Assembly (NCBI GenBank): GCA_041402005.1
Contig: JAWKTB010000007.1
Location: 124,001-188,000, forward strand
Length of the DNA stretch: 64,000 nucleotides
Direction of reading: 5' to 3'
Source: JAJRXR01 sp041402005
GTDB taxonomy: Bacteria; Planctomycetota; Phycisphaerae; Phycisphaerales; UBA1924
Shown: positions 24,983 to 33,327 of the stretch, piece after piece
How the letters are laid out: every line of letters starts with the position of its first letter
Numbering within the stretch: position 1 is the first letter of the stretch
The notes under the pieces: model-generated
What the model saw: the letters and a program-made list of their open reading frames with translations, nothing else
What the model was told of the DNA's origin: nothing
Databases searched by the model: none
Translations under genes and position numbers: made by a program

Positions 24983-25391
24983 CCTTGCCTGCGCCCGCGG
25001 CGGGCGCGTCGGGCTCCATCTCGTGCTTGATCATCGGCGCCCTGCCCTGCATCGCGACGACGACCGCGAGGAAGATCATCCCCATCGCGACCAGCTCGTT
25101 GATCCGGGGCCTCTCCTTCAGGATCAGGATGGAGAAGCCCAGGAAGACGGCGAGCGTGATGGCCTCCTGGATGATCTTGAGCTGGGGCGCCGAGAATGGG
25201 CCGCCGAAGGCGACGTGCCCGATCCGGTTGGCCGGCACTTGGAGCGTGTACTCGGGCAGGGCCAGGAGCCAGCCGACGCCGATGGCGATGGGGATGGTCC
25301 AGGCGGCTTTCTTGAGGTGCCCGTACCAGGCCCAGGTCATGAAGCAGTTGGAGGCGATCAGGAGGAGGACGGTCGCGAGGATCCGCATCAT
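24969..25391 (-). CDS. Small DMT-type membrane protein (DUF486)
   Basis: A 140-residue integral membrane protein with four helices (ILATVLLLIASNCFMTWAWYG, AAWTIPIAIGVGWLLALPEY, LKIIQEAITLAVFLGFSILIL and ELVAMGMIFLAVVVAMQG). The block NRIGHVAFGGPFSAPQLKIIQE is the DUF486 signature, a half-size relative of drug/metabolite transporters. A roughly 25-residue polar tail (APAAGAGKEPGA) is partly encoded by the inverted repeat at 24960-24982 and looks acquired. A start at either of two adjacent ATGs (25391 or 25388) is possible; no ribosome binding site is clear. Confidence 0.85.
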   Translation of the reverse strand: MMRILATVLLLIASNCFMTWAWYGHLKKAAWTIPIAIGVGWLLALPEYTLQVPANRIGHVAFGGPFSAPQLKIIQEAITLAVFLGFSILILKERPRINELVAMGMIFLAVVVAMQGRAPMIKHEMEPDAPAAGAGKEPGA

Positions 25392-25488
25392 GGGGATGAG
25401 CGTACGCCGCGACGATTCTGCGCCCCGAGGTGAGCGGGCTGGACGCGGCGGGCATGATCCGTGACAATCGGGGGCGGAGGGCCGTCGC

Positions 25489-25650
25489 GTGAACACCTTC
25501 CTGATCGTCACGCTGATCGTGGTCGGGCTGGGGGCCTTGGTGCTGCTGGCGGCGATCGTCACCGGGCTCGCTGAGAAGCACAAGACGGGCCACCTGCCCG
25601 GGCGCAAGGGGGGCGCCAAGCGGTCAAATGCCCGCAAGGGCAAGCACTGA
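25489..25650 (+). CDS. 53-residue single-TM small protein
   Basis: A short reading frame that starts at GTG with GGAGG eight nt upstream. It encodes an N-terminal hydrophobic helix (TFLIVTLIVVGLGALVLLAA) followed by a Lys/Arg/Gly-rich tail (HLPGRKGGAKRSNARKGKH). The strong ribosome binding site, helix and basic tail make it a credible membrane-anchored small protein. A hairpin element follows its stop. The function is unknown; the basic tail could contact nucleic acid or phospholipid head groups. Confidence 0.65.
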   Translation: MNTFLIVTLIVVGLGALVLLAAIVTGLAEKHKTGHLPGRKGGAKRSNARKGKH

Positions 25651-25663
25651 GGGCGTTGGTGGG

Positions 25664-25680
25664 ACGGGCGTCCCGCCCGT
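25664..25680. terminator. Hairpin between convergent genes, followed by a T-rich stretch
   Basis: The stem ACGGGCG/CGCCCGT with a TCC loop is followed by TTCTTCTAT on the plus strand. It lies between the small membrane protein stop and the dtd stop, and could terminate the plus transcript. The surrounding GGTGGGACGGGCGTCCCGCC looks like a dispersed repeat. Confidence 0.55.
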
Positions 25681-25684
25681 TCTT

Positions 25685-26143
25685 CTATCGCTCGCGCGAG
25701 TCGAGCCAGATCGTCACGGGCCCGTCGTTCTCGATGCGGACGCGCATGTGGGCGCCGAAGACGCCCGACTCGATGGGCGCCCCGTTCGCGCGCACGAGCG
25801 AGACCAGCTCTTGAACGAACCCCTCAGCCTGCGTCGGCGCCATGGCGGTGTCGAACGACGGACGCCGCCCCTTGCGCGACGAGCCCGCGACCGTGAAGTT
25901 CGGGACGAGCAGGACGGCTCCCTTGACGTCGAGGACGGACAGGTTCATCTTCCCCGCGTCGTCCTCGAAGATCCGGAGATTGACGAGCTTGTCGGCCCCC
26001 CAGGCGAGGTCGGCGGGCGTGTCGTCCTTCTCGACGCCGACAAGCGCGACCAGGCCCGCGCCGATCCGCGCGTGCTCGCGCTCGCCGTCGTCCTCGACGA
26101 CGCCCAGCGTCGCGCCGATCACCCGTTGCACCACGATGCGCAC
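25685..26143 (-). CDS. dtd: D-aminoacyl-tRNA deacylase
   Basis: This enzyme hydrolyses D-amino acids wrongly attached to tRNA (152 aa, normal length). The N-terminus (M)RIVVQRV, the catalytic loop SSRKGRRPSF and the cross-subunit loop FGAHMRVRIENDGPVT with the Gly-Pro motif are diagnostic of Dtd. The GTG at 26143 is chosen over the ATG at 26164 because AGGGAGG lies six nt upstream and the family start matches exactly. A TAGCAT hexamer near 26168-26173 is positioned as a promoter for this shorter version. It is divergent from the sulfotransferase gene. Confidence 0.92.
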   Translation of the reverse strand: MRIVVQRVIGATLGVVEDDGEREHARIGAGLVALVGVEKDDTPADLAWGADKLVNLRIFEDDAGKMNLSVLDVKGAVLLVPNFTVAGSSRKGRRPSFDTAMAPTQAEGFVQELVSLVRANGAPIESGVFGAHMRVRIENDGPVTIWLDSRER

Positions 26144-26199
26144 GCCGAGCCTCCCTTCGGTCATACGATGCTACCCGCCACGCCCCGGAGCGACCCCTG

Positions 26200-27030
26200 A
26201 TGTCCGAGCCGTCCACGGCGCCCATCAACTGGCTCGCCAGCTACCCGCGATCGGGCAACACGTGGGTGCGCGTGCTCCTGCACAGCTACTACTTCGGGCC
26301 GCCCCAAGACACGACCGAGGTCGCCCTGACCGTCCCGGACATCCACGCCCCGCAGCACACCGTCGCCCAGCGGGCGCGAGAGGGCGGGCCCAACGTCCAG
26401 ATGTTCAAGACGCACCTCGTCTGGTCGGGCAAGCACCCGGGCGGCGAGCGGACGAACAAGGTCGTCTACCTCGTTCGCCACCCCGCGGACGTGCTGATGA
26501 GCTGCCTGAACTTCCACCGGGTGATGGGCACCCAGGCCGGGCCCAAGGGGGGCGGGGCGTCGAGCGCGAAGATCGACGACGCCGCGTATGTGCGCACGTT
26601 CATACGCATCGGGGGCGACCAGGCCTGGATGGGCAACAACTACGGCACCCTGGAGCAGAACATCTCGACCTGGCTCGATGACTGCCCCGCGCCCAAGCTC
26701 GTCGTCCGGTACGAGGACCTCAAGAGCGACACGCCCGAGGGCCTCCGCCGCGTGCTCGAGTTCCTGGACGAGCCCGTGGACGAGGCGAAGATCGAGCGGG
26801 CGGTCAGGGGCGCGAGCTTTGACAACATGCGCGCGCTCGAGATCCGCGAGAAACGCGGGCGGCGCGACAAGCACCCGTTCTTCGGCGGCTCCGACGCGAC
26901 GCTCCGCAAGGGCGTCTACTTCATGGCCAAGGGACGCGTCGGCGAGAAGCTCGACAAGATCGAGAAGGGCTTCGACGCGAAACTTCGCGAGCGCTTCGCG
27001 CCGATCATGCAACGCTTCGGCTACGAATAG
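26200..27030 (+). CDS. Sulfotransferase-domain protein
   Basis: A 276-residue PAPS-dependent sulfotransferase. The 5'-phosphosulfate loop is INWLASYPRSGNTWVRVLL (residues about 9-27), the 3'-phosphate site includes the VYLVRHPADVLMSCLNF region (about 88-104), and ARGxxxKRG-like C-terminal sequence appears as ATLRKGVYFMAKGRVGEKL. It may sulfate a surface polysaccharide or lipid (inference). The short leader contains GGAG about nine nt before the ATG. The convergent pgpH gene ends 7 bp downstream. Confidence 0.85.
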   Translation: MSEPSTAPINWLASYPRSGNTWVRVLLHSYYFGPPQDTTEVALTVPDIHAPQHTVAQRAREGGPNVQMFKTHLVWSGKHPGGERTNKVVYLVRHPADVLMSCLNFHRVMGTQAGPKGGGASSAKIDDAAYVRTFIRIGGDQAWMGNNYGTLEQNISTWLDDCPAPKLVVRYEDLKSDTPEGLRRVLEFLDEPVDEAKIERAVRGASFDNMRALEIREKRGRRDKHPFFGGSDATLRKGVYFMAKGRVGEKLDKIEKGFDAKLRERFAPIMQRFGYE

Positions 27031-27036
27031 CGAGCC

Positions 27037-29439
27037 TCAGGCCCGGCGCTCGCGGGCCTCGCCCGTCGGTTCGTCCTTGGCGCCCCGACGGCTCTCGCTC
27101 TTCTTGTCATCTGAGTACGAGATCCTGCCGTGGTAGATCGAGGCGACGGTCTTGCTGATCGACTCGACGATCGCCCGCAGCTCGCGGAGCGTCAGGTCGC
27201 ACTCGTCGAACTGCCCGTCCATCAGGCGTCGGTTGGCCAGGTCGCGGACCAGCGCGTCGATCCGCGCCGGGGTCGGCTCGGCGAGCGTCCTGGTCGCACT
27301 CTCGACCGCGTCCGCCAGCATCAGGATCGCGACCTCCTTGGTCTGGGGCTTGGGGCCCGGGTAGCGGTAGTCGACTTCCTCGGGCAGGCGCTCGCCCTCG
27401 ATCTCGACGGCCGGCTCGCCCGTGCTCGGGCGGGTCTTGCCCATGTCATCGACACCGATCGCCTGCTTGCGGGCCCGCTTGTAGAAGTACTCGACGAGCG
27501 TGGTCCCGTGGTGGGCGTCGATGAAGTGCTGAATGTTGCGGGGGAGCCCGTGCTCGCGGGCCATCGCGATGCCGTCCTTGACGTGCCCGACGATGACGAG
27601 CAGGCTCATCGCGGGCGCGAGCTTGTCGTGCTTGTTGGGCCCGCCCGATTGGTTCTCGACGAAGTACTCGGGCTTGTTGATCTTCCCGATGTCGTGATAG
27701 AGCGCGCCGACGTACGTGAGCAATGAGTCGGCGCCGATGGCGTCGGCGGCGGTCTCCGCGATCGAGGCGACGTTCAGCGAGTGGTTGTACGTCCCCGGCG
27801 CCCGCTGGAGCATCTCTCGCAGCAGGGGCTGCTTCGGGTCGCGAAGCTCGATCAGCGTCATCCCCGTCGTGATGTCGAAGACCCGCTCGACCACGGGGAG
27901 GATGAACAGGGTCACGCCCCCGACGAGCATCCCGCCGAAGCCGGCCAGCGCCGCGTCCCGCAGCGTCTGCATCGCCCACGGATGCCAGTCCGGGCGTGTC
28001 ATCGGTCGATCGATGGCCGCCAGCGTCAGGGACGCCACGAGCAGCGTCGCGCCGAGTGTCAGGGACAAGGAGACCAGGGCGCGACGGTCGCGCAGCTCGT
28101 TCAAGCGCCAGACGGCGGCCGCGATCCCGAGCACCAGCAGCGACAACCGGTCCGTCGGCATTTGCAGCCCGAGCGCGACCAGCAGCGCCAGCGCGCCCCC
28201 GACCGCCAACGCCGTCCGCTGGTCGTAGGCGATCGCGATCAGCACCGCGACCAGCAGCGTCGGCGCGATGGCGCTGAGCATGACGAGGCGCGGGTCGAGG
28301 ATCGTGCCGATCAGCGACACGCCCAGGGCGACGACGATCAGCCCCGCCATCCAGCCCATGCGTGGCGGGCGGTTCGCGACCCTCGGGCAGAACGTCCCCA
28401 GGTACCCCGCGAGCACCACCGAGAGAAGCCCGACGGCGACGAACGCCCCGACGCGCCGGGACCAGAGCAGCCAGAACGAGGCGTTGTCGTAGAACGCCGC
28501 CCGCTCCGCCGAGTACACGTCCATCTGTTGCTGCGAGAGCACGTCCCCGCGCTCGTAGATCCGCTGCCCGACGGGGTAGGGCGTGAAGACGTCGGGAACG
28601 CCCGTGGCGGACGCCTGCTGGGCCCGTCCGGTCGCCTCGGCGTCGAAGATGAAGGTCGGCGTTGCGCCCGCCGTCAGGCGGTGCTCGATGACCTGGGCCG
28701 GCGGGCCCACGAAGCCGGCGATCTTGACCAGCTTGGCGATCTCGGTCCGCAGGCTCTGCGCGTCCGAGATGTTGACCGCGTTGTTCTTGTCAACGAACGA
28801 GTGCCCGGCGTCCATCCGCAGCTCGATCTGCGAGCTGAGCGTCTCCTGGAGCGCCCGCTGCCAGGTCTGGGCGTCGAGCAGAGGGTGTTCGCGGAGGAAA
28901 CCCATCAGGGCGTCGACCCGCCCGGTCCAGACCTGGTAGGCGTCGTCGTCCGTGCTGAAGTCCTGGAGCGCTCGCACCTTCTCGTCATCGAGCGCGTACG
29001 CGGACCGGATGTCGGGGGCGACGCCGCCCGCCCCTTCCACGCCGGCCAGTGTCTTGGGCAGCGCCCGCAGCGAGTTCCCGATCTCGTCGAGCACGGAGGG
29101 GACGGCGGTGTACACCCGGGGCGTCCGCTGGCGGGCCGCCTCCCGGTCACGCTCGGTCTGCTGCGCGTCCACCATCGTGAACGGCACGCGGACGGTGCGC
29201 GTCTCCATCATCACCCGCCCGACCGAGACCCGGGGCTGCTCGCGCGCCCAGGCGACCAACACGCCCGCGAGCACGACGAACACCAGCGTGATCATCGCCC
29301 CCCACGCGAACGAAGGGGAGTCGAACAGACGGGCGGCGCGCTGGCGCAGCGTCAGACCGCGCACGCGCACGACCGGGCGGCGCGTGCGCGACCGCTTGGC
29401 GCTCCCGGTCTTCGGGCCCCGTGAGCCTTCCTTAGGCAT
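27037..29439 (-). CDS. pgpH: 7TM-HD c-di-AMP phosphodiesterase, PgpH type
   Basis: An 800-residue membrane enzyme that degrades cyclic di-AMP. One N-terminal membrane helix (MITLVFVVLAGVLVAW) is followed by a roughly 270-residue extracytoplasmic 7TMR-HDED domain, seven membrane helices (about residues 320-520) and a cytoplasmic HD domain. The HD motif is ALYHDIGKINKP, preceded by APGTYNHSLNVASIAETAADAIG with further metal ligands, and followed by FIDAHHGTTLVEYFY. The start codon overlaps the phoH stop by 8 bp. The phoH-pgpH order is conserved in many bacteria, usually followed by ybeY, which is absent here. Confidence 0.92.
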   Translation of the reverse strand: MPKEGSRGPKTGSAKRSRTRRPVVRVRGLTLRQRAARLFDSPSFAWGAMITLVFVVLAGVLVAWAREQPRVSVGRVMMETRTVRVPFTMVDAQQTERDREAARQRTPRVYTAVPSVLDEIGNSLRALPKTLAGVEGAGGVAPDIRSAYALDDEKVRALQDFSTDDDAYQVWTGRVDALMGFLREHPLLDAQTWQRALQETLSSQIELRMDAGHSFVDKNNAVNISDAQSLRTEIAKLVKIAGFVGPPAQVIEHRLTAGATPTFIFDAEATGRAQQASATGVPDVFTPYPVGQRIYERGDVLSQQQMDVYSAERAAFYDNASFWLLWSRRVGAFVAVGLLSVVLAGYLGTFCPRVANRPPRMGWMAGLIVVALGVSLIGTILDPRLVMLSAIAPTLLVAVLIAIAYDQRTALAVGGALALLVALGLQMPTDRLSLLVLGIAAAVWRLNELRDRRALVSLSLTLGATLLVASLTLAAIDRPMTRPDWHPWAMQTLRDAALAGFGGMLVGGVTLFILPVVERVFDITTGMTLIELRDPKQPLLREMLQRAPGTYNHSLNVASIAETAADAIGADSLLTYVGALYHDIGKINKPEYFVENQSGGPNKHDKLAPAMSLLVIVGHVKDGIAMAREHGLPRNIQHFIDAHHGTTLVEYFYKRARKQAIGVDDMGKTRPSTGEPAVEIEGERLPEEVDYRYPGPKPQTKEVAILMLADAVESATRTLAEPTPARIDALVRDLANRRLMDGQFDECDLTLRELRAIVESISKTVASIYHGRISYSDDKKSESRRGAKDEPTGEARERRA

Positions 29440-30496
29440 CGGCGCCCTCCCCGCCCTGGTCCGTCGTCTCGCCCACGTCGCCCAGCGAGCGCTCGAGCGC
29501 CTCGCGCAGCTCCCGCGCGTGCGCCCCGCCCCGGTCCTCCTCGCCGTACGCCTCGATCACGCGCTGCACCAGGGAATGGCGCACGACGTCCTCGCCCGTG
29601 AGCGTGACGAAGGCGACGCCCTTGACGCGGATCAGGCGACGGGCGGCATCCACCAGCCCGCTCTCCCTGGGGTCGGCCAGGTCGATCTGGGTGGTGTCGC
29701 CCGTGACGACCATCTTCGAGCCGTGCCCCATGCGGGTCAGGAACATCTTCATCTGCCCGCGCGTGGTGTTCTGGGCCTCGTCCAGGATGATGACGGCGTT
29801 GTTCAGCGTCCGCCCGCGCATGAACGCCAGGGGCGCGACCTCCACCACGTCCGTCTCCATGAACCGGCGTATGGACGTGTAGTCCATCATGTCGTGCAGG
29901 GCGTCGAGCAGCGGGCGCAGGTACGGGTTCACCTTCTCCGAGATGTCGCCCGGCAGGAAGCCGAGCTTCTCGCCCGCCTCGACCGCCGGGCGCACGAGCA
30001 CGACGCGCTGCACGCGCCCCTCTCTGAGCATGTGCACCGCCGCCGCGACCGCGAGGTACGTCTTGCCCGTGCCCGCGGGCCCGATGCCGAAGACCAGGTC
30101 GTGCGTGCGGATCGCCTCGAGGTAGGCCTTCTGGTTGTCGGTCTTGGGTCGGACGGCCCGCCCGCCGGCGTAGACGTGGATCTCCCCGTCCCACGCGCCC
30201 GAGCCGTTGTTGGTTTCGGGCAGGCTTCCCTCGCGGGCTCGGGCGGTCTGGTCGGCGATCAGGTCGAGGACGTCCTGGCGGCTGGGCGTCTGGCGGCGCG
30301 AGGCCATGTCGGTCAGGCGCGCGAGGACCGAGCGCGCCACCACCACCGCGGGGCGGTCGCCGCGCAGGCGGATGACGCCATCGCGGCTGGAGATCTCGAC
30401 GCCGAGCGTCTCGCGGAGCATCTTGAGGTTGCGCTGCGTGGGCCCGAGCACGCCGATCTGCTCGTGCCCCTGGGGCACAGGGATGGTGACGTCCAA
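29432..30496 (-). CDS. phoH: PhoH-family ATPase
   Basis: A 354-residue PhoH protein with an N-terminal KH-like RNA-binding part (RDGVIRLRGDRPAVVVARSVL) and a P-loop NTPase domain: Walker A FGIGPAGTGKTYLAVAAA, Walker B VIILDEAQNTT and sensor LVVTGDTTQ (reads MVVTGDTTQ). In other bacteria it is linked to rRNA maturation and RNA quality control together with YbeY. The TTG at 30496 is proposed because AGGAG lies about 10 nt upstream and the N-terminus MDVTIPVPQGHEQ fits. The longer in-frame extension to 30652 is not protein-like. It is translationally coupled to pgpH. Confidence 0.9.
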   Translation of the reverse strand: MDVTIPVPQGHEQIGVLGPTQRNLKMLRETLGVEISSRDGVIRLRGDRPAVVVARSVLARLTDMASRRQTPSRQDVLDLIADQTARAREGSLPETNNGSGAWDGEIHVYAGGRAVRPKTDNQKAYLEAIRTHDLVFGIGPAGTGKTYLAVAAAVHMLREGRVQRVVLVRPAVEAGEKLGFLPGDISEKVNPYLRPLLDALHDMMDYTSIRRFMETDVVEVAPLAFMRGRTLNNAVIILDEAQNTTRGQMKMFLTRMGHGSKMVVTGDTTQIDLADPRESGLVDAARRLIRVKGVAFVTLTGEDVVRHSLVQRVIEAYGEEDRGGAHARELREALERSLGDVGETTDQGGEGADA

Positions 30497-30670
30497 AGCG
30501 GGTCGGCTCCTGCTTCCGGTGGGCCACGCCGACGGGACACCCGGGGCGGGCCTTCGGGAGTATCGACCGATCCAATCGTATGGTGCACCCCGCTCGCCCC
30601 GAGAGCGCAAACGCCCAGAAGAGGCAAGACTTGCGCTCATTTGGGCGCTCATCCGGGGCCCCCCTCGCGA

Positions 30671-32158
30671 TCAGGGCCTGGCGGCGTGCTCCGCGTCCGC
30701 CCGGCTCCCCTCGTCCGCGTCTCCCGAGGGGTCCTGGGGGGGCTCGGCGCCCCTCGCCACCGCCCCGGGCAGGTCCACGATCATCGTCGTCCCCTGCTGC
30801 CAGACGCTCTCGACGGAGATCGATCCGCCCAGGCGCCTGGCGGCGTGCTTGACGATCGCCAGGCCCAGGCCGGTGCCCCGGCGCTTGACGCCCCCGGACC
30901 TCGCCTCGTCGACCTGATAGAAGCGCTCGAAGATCCGCTGCTGGTGCTTGAGGGGGATGCCCTCGCCCTTGTCGATGACGCGGATGCGCACGCCGTCGGC
31001 GCCGGTGCCCGGAGCCAGGGGGGTCGCCGCGACGCGGATCTTCGTCCCCTCGAACGCGAACTTCGCTGCGTTGTCGATCAGGTTCCTCAGGATCAGCTCG
31101 AGGAGGTTCGGGTCGCACTCGACGCGGCGCACGGACGGGTCGATCTCGAAGACGAGCCGGAGATCGCGCTGGGCACAGCGCCCGGCGTACGTTTCGCTCA
31201 ACTCAGCGCCAAGCTTCTCGAGATCGATCGTCTCGCGGCGCGTCGCCAGGTCGGGCGACTCGAGCTTCGACAGGTCGAGCAGATCCGAGACCATCTCCTC
31301 CAGACGCGTGACGTTCGCCTCGATCATCGCGTGCAGACGCTTGCGCATGGCGGGGTCCGCCTCGTCGACGCCCGAGAGCGTCTCGATCGCCGCCCGGATG
31401 GAGGCGATCGGCGTGCGCAGCTCGTGGCTGGCGTTGGCCGCGAAATCCGTCTTGAGTTGGACCGCCGTCGCCAGTTCGGTCACGTCGAGCAGCGTGATCG
31501 CGACGCCGACGTTCCCCGACTCGCCGAAGGTCGCCAGCGACACGTCGAACCACTGCGGGCCGGAGTCCAGGGGGAGCCGCAGGCGCTGTCGGACGGGGCC
31601 CTCGCGCCGGGCCCGCTCGTGCAGCTCCAGAAGCTCGCGGTGCGCGACGAGGTCCTCGAGCGGGGCGCCGATCGCCTCGCCGGCGGGGCGCCCGAAGATC
31701 GTCGCGGCCGAGGCGTTGCAGATGACGACGCGTCCGTCGGCGTCGGTGGCGATGACGGGCTCGTGGATGGCGTCGATGACGGCGCGCGAGGCGCCGTGAC
31801 GCTCGTCCATCGCCGACAGCGCCAGCTTGATTGCCTCGTCGCGCTGGTCGAGCGCCTCGGTGATGGCGGGCAGGCTCGCCGACGGGCCCTTCTCGATCGG
31901 GTCGATCAGGGGGACGCCGATCCGGGCGACGCGTCGCCCGATCCTCCCGATCTCGACGCGGCGTTGGCGGGCGCCCCGCTCGAGGAGGTACCAGACGAGG
32001 GCGGCGGAGACGCCGACGACGATCAGGGGCGAGGCCCAGCCCGCCGCGGTCAGCCCGAGCAGCATCGAGCCGCCCGCCACCAGCAGCGCCAGCGCCACGA
32101 TGATCAGCCCCCGGACCAGGGCGCCCGGGTCGGTCGGTCTGCGCTCACCCTGTGCCAT
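30671..32158 (-). CDS. phoR: PhoR-like sensor histidine kinase
   Basis: A 495-residue membrane kinase. Two helices at residues about 18-60 anchor it without a large periplasmic loop, as in PhoR. A PAS domain spans about 110-225 (AIHEPVIATDADGRVVICNASA). The H-box is ANASHELRTPIASIRA, followed by the N-box NLIDNAAKF, DKGEGIP and GTGLGLAIVKHAARRLGG. It probably responds to phosphate status with the PhoB-like regulator directly upstream (62-bp gap). An ATG at 32158 with GAGG six nt upstream is used; a GTG one codon earlier is possible. The tail of about 30 residues is acidic and non-conserved. Confidence 0.88.
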   Translation of the reverse strand: MAQGERRPTDPGALVRGLIIVALALLVAGGSMLLGLTAAGWASPLIVVGVSAALVWYLLERGARQRRVEIGRIGRRVARIGVPLIDPIEKGPSASLPAITEALDQRDEAIKLALSAMDERHGASRAVIDAIHEPVIATDADGRVVICNASAATIFGRPAGEAIGAPLEDLVAHRELLELHERARREGPVRQRLRLPLDSGPQWFDVSLATFGESGNVGVAITLLDVTELATAVQLKTDFAANASHELRTPIASIRAAIETLSGVDEADPAMRKRLHAMIEANVTRLEEMVSDLLDLSKLESPDLATRRETIDLEKLGAELSETYAGRCAQRDLRLVFEIDPSVRRVECDPNLLELILRNLIDNAAKFAFEGTKIRVAATPLAPGTGADGVRIRVIDKGEGIPLKHQQRIFERFYQVDEARSGGVKRRGTGLGLAIVKHAARRLGGSISVESVWQQGTTMIVDLPGAVARGAEPPQDPSGDADEGSRADAEHAARP

Positions 32159-32225
32159 CACGATCCTCGCCCCTCAGCGTACGCGACGGGGGTGGTTCGG
32201 ATCTGTCCGGAGTTCGCGTGGGAGA

Positions 32226-32963
32226 TCAGGCGTTGAGGACTGCGACCTGTCGAGGCTCCTCGGACTCCTCGCCCGCGTCCTCGTCGCTCAGCGTCGCGCG
32301 GTAGCCGACACCCCGCACGGTGCGGATCATCGGCGCCGCCCCTCGTCCGAGCTTCTTGCGGATCGATGTCACGTGCACGTCGATCGTGCGCTCCGTGACG
32401 GTCACGCCCGGACCCATCGCCCGCGCGATCAGCGCCCGGCGAGACAGCACCCGACCCGAGCATTCGACCAGCGCCGCCAGCAGGCGGAACTCCGTGACGG
32501 TCAGCTTGAGCGGCTTGCCATCGAGCGTCGCGCGGTGCGCCTGCTCGTCGATGGTCAGGGGTCCCAGCGACAGCGGGGCCGAGGGCGCGACCTCGCCCGC
32601 GCGACGCATGACCGCCTCGACCCGCGCGAGCAGCACCTTCATCGAGAAGGGCTTGGTGATGTAGTCATCGGCGCCCAGCTCGAGGCCCTTGACCTCGTCG
32701 AGCTCGTCGGTCTTGGCCGTCAGCATCACGATCGGGATCGTGCTGGTCCCCGCCGATCGCTTGAGCTTCTGGGCGACCTCCTGGCCCGAGACCTTGGGCA
32801 TCATGAGGTCGAGGAGGATGAGGGCGGGCCTGGAGCGGGCGACGGCCTCGAGGGCCTCGCCCCCGTCGCTGGCCGTCTCCACCTCGTACCCCGCCCGCTG
32901 GAGGTTGTACGCGACGAGCTCGCACAGGTCGGGCTCATCATCAACCACGAGGATCCGGCGCAT
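32226..32963 (-). CDS. phoB: PhoB-like response regulator
   Basis: A 245-residue OmpR/PhoB-family regulator. In the receiver domain DDE lies at residues 8-10, the phosphoacceptor is Asp52 (LILLDLMMP), Thr is in MLTAKTDELD and Lys in DYITKPFSM. The winged-helix domain includes LTVTEFRLLAALVECSGRVLSRRALI and RTIDVHVTSIRKKLG, with the closing hairpin RTVRGVGYRA. A 20-residue acidic tail follows. It precedes phoR and is divergent from two porin genes across a roughly 700-bp gap, which suggests regulation of outer-membrane phosphate uptake. A GTG three codons upstream is an alternative start. Confidence 0.9.
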   Translation of the reverse strand: MRRILVVDDEPDLCELVAYNLQRAGYEVETASDGGEALEAVARSRPALILLDLMMPKVSGQEVAQKLKRSAGTSTIPIVMLTAKTDELDEVKGLELGADDYITKPFSMKVLLARVEAVMRRAGEVAPSAPLSLGPLTIDEQAHRATLDGKPLKLTVTEFRLLAALVECSGRVLSRRALIARAMGPGVTVTERTIDVHVTSIRKKLGRGAAPMIRTVRGVGYRATLSDEDAGEESEEPRQVAVLNA

Positions 32964-33292
32964 GGGTGCCACGGCGTCGAGTCTCCGCTAAAGGGCGCTG
33001 AAGACTACGGGGCGCCATCCTTCTCTACGCCCCGGGCGAGCAGATTTGACGGTAATGCAACACACCGGCGTCCGACATCCCCCCCGGTCGAGCAGTGAGG
33101 AAACGGGACCACGGGGCGCCCGATGAGGTGAATCGCCCCGCCGATGCCGGGGAGGACCTTCCACCGGGGTGGAGGGTGCGGGAGGGGGCATATCGCGCAA
33201 AAAACGCCGAATGATCGTATTGTGTTCGGGCCATCCCCCGGATTGTCCGAGAATTTCCTGGTCTGGTCGCTTGGTGGAGGCCGATCGCGGAG
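32964..33292. other. Intergenic region between phoB and the porin promoter, no gene seen
   Basis: This stretch must hold the phoB promoter and possibly regulator sites. No ORF with protein-like composition, tRNA or classical CTGTCAT-type Pho box was found by eye. Confidence 0.5.
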
Positions 33293-33321
33293 TTGGCACT
33301 TGCTAATCACGGGGGTATACT
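33293..33321 (+). promoter_or_regulatory. Near-consensus sigma-70 promoter of the first porin
   Basis: TTGGCA (33293-33298), a 17-nt spacer and TATACT (33316-33321) differ from the consensus at one and one position respectively. It is the best promoter in the window and predicts a transcript starting near 33328. Confidence 0.75.
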
Positions 33322-33327
33322 CCTCGC

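Noticed and set aside
26144..26164. Longer dtd starting at the ATG at 26164
   Set aside because: The GTG at 26143 has a strong AGGGAGG six nt upstream and gives the exact family N-terminus; the extra seven residues have no counterpart.
28952..32236. 1,094-codon open frame antisense to phoR, phoH and pgpH
   Set aside because: Its product is Arg/Ala/Asp-rich low-complexity sequence typical of antisense frames in GC-rich DNA, and all three genes beneath it are confidently identified.
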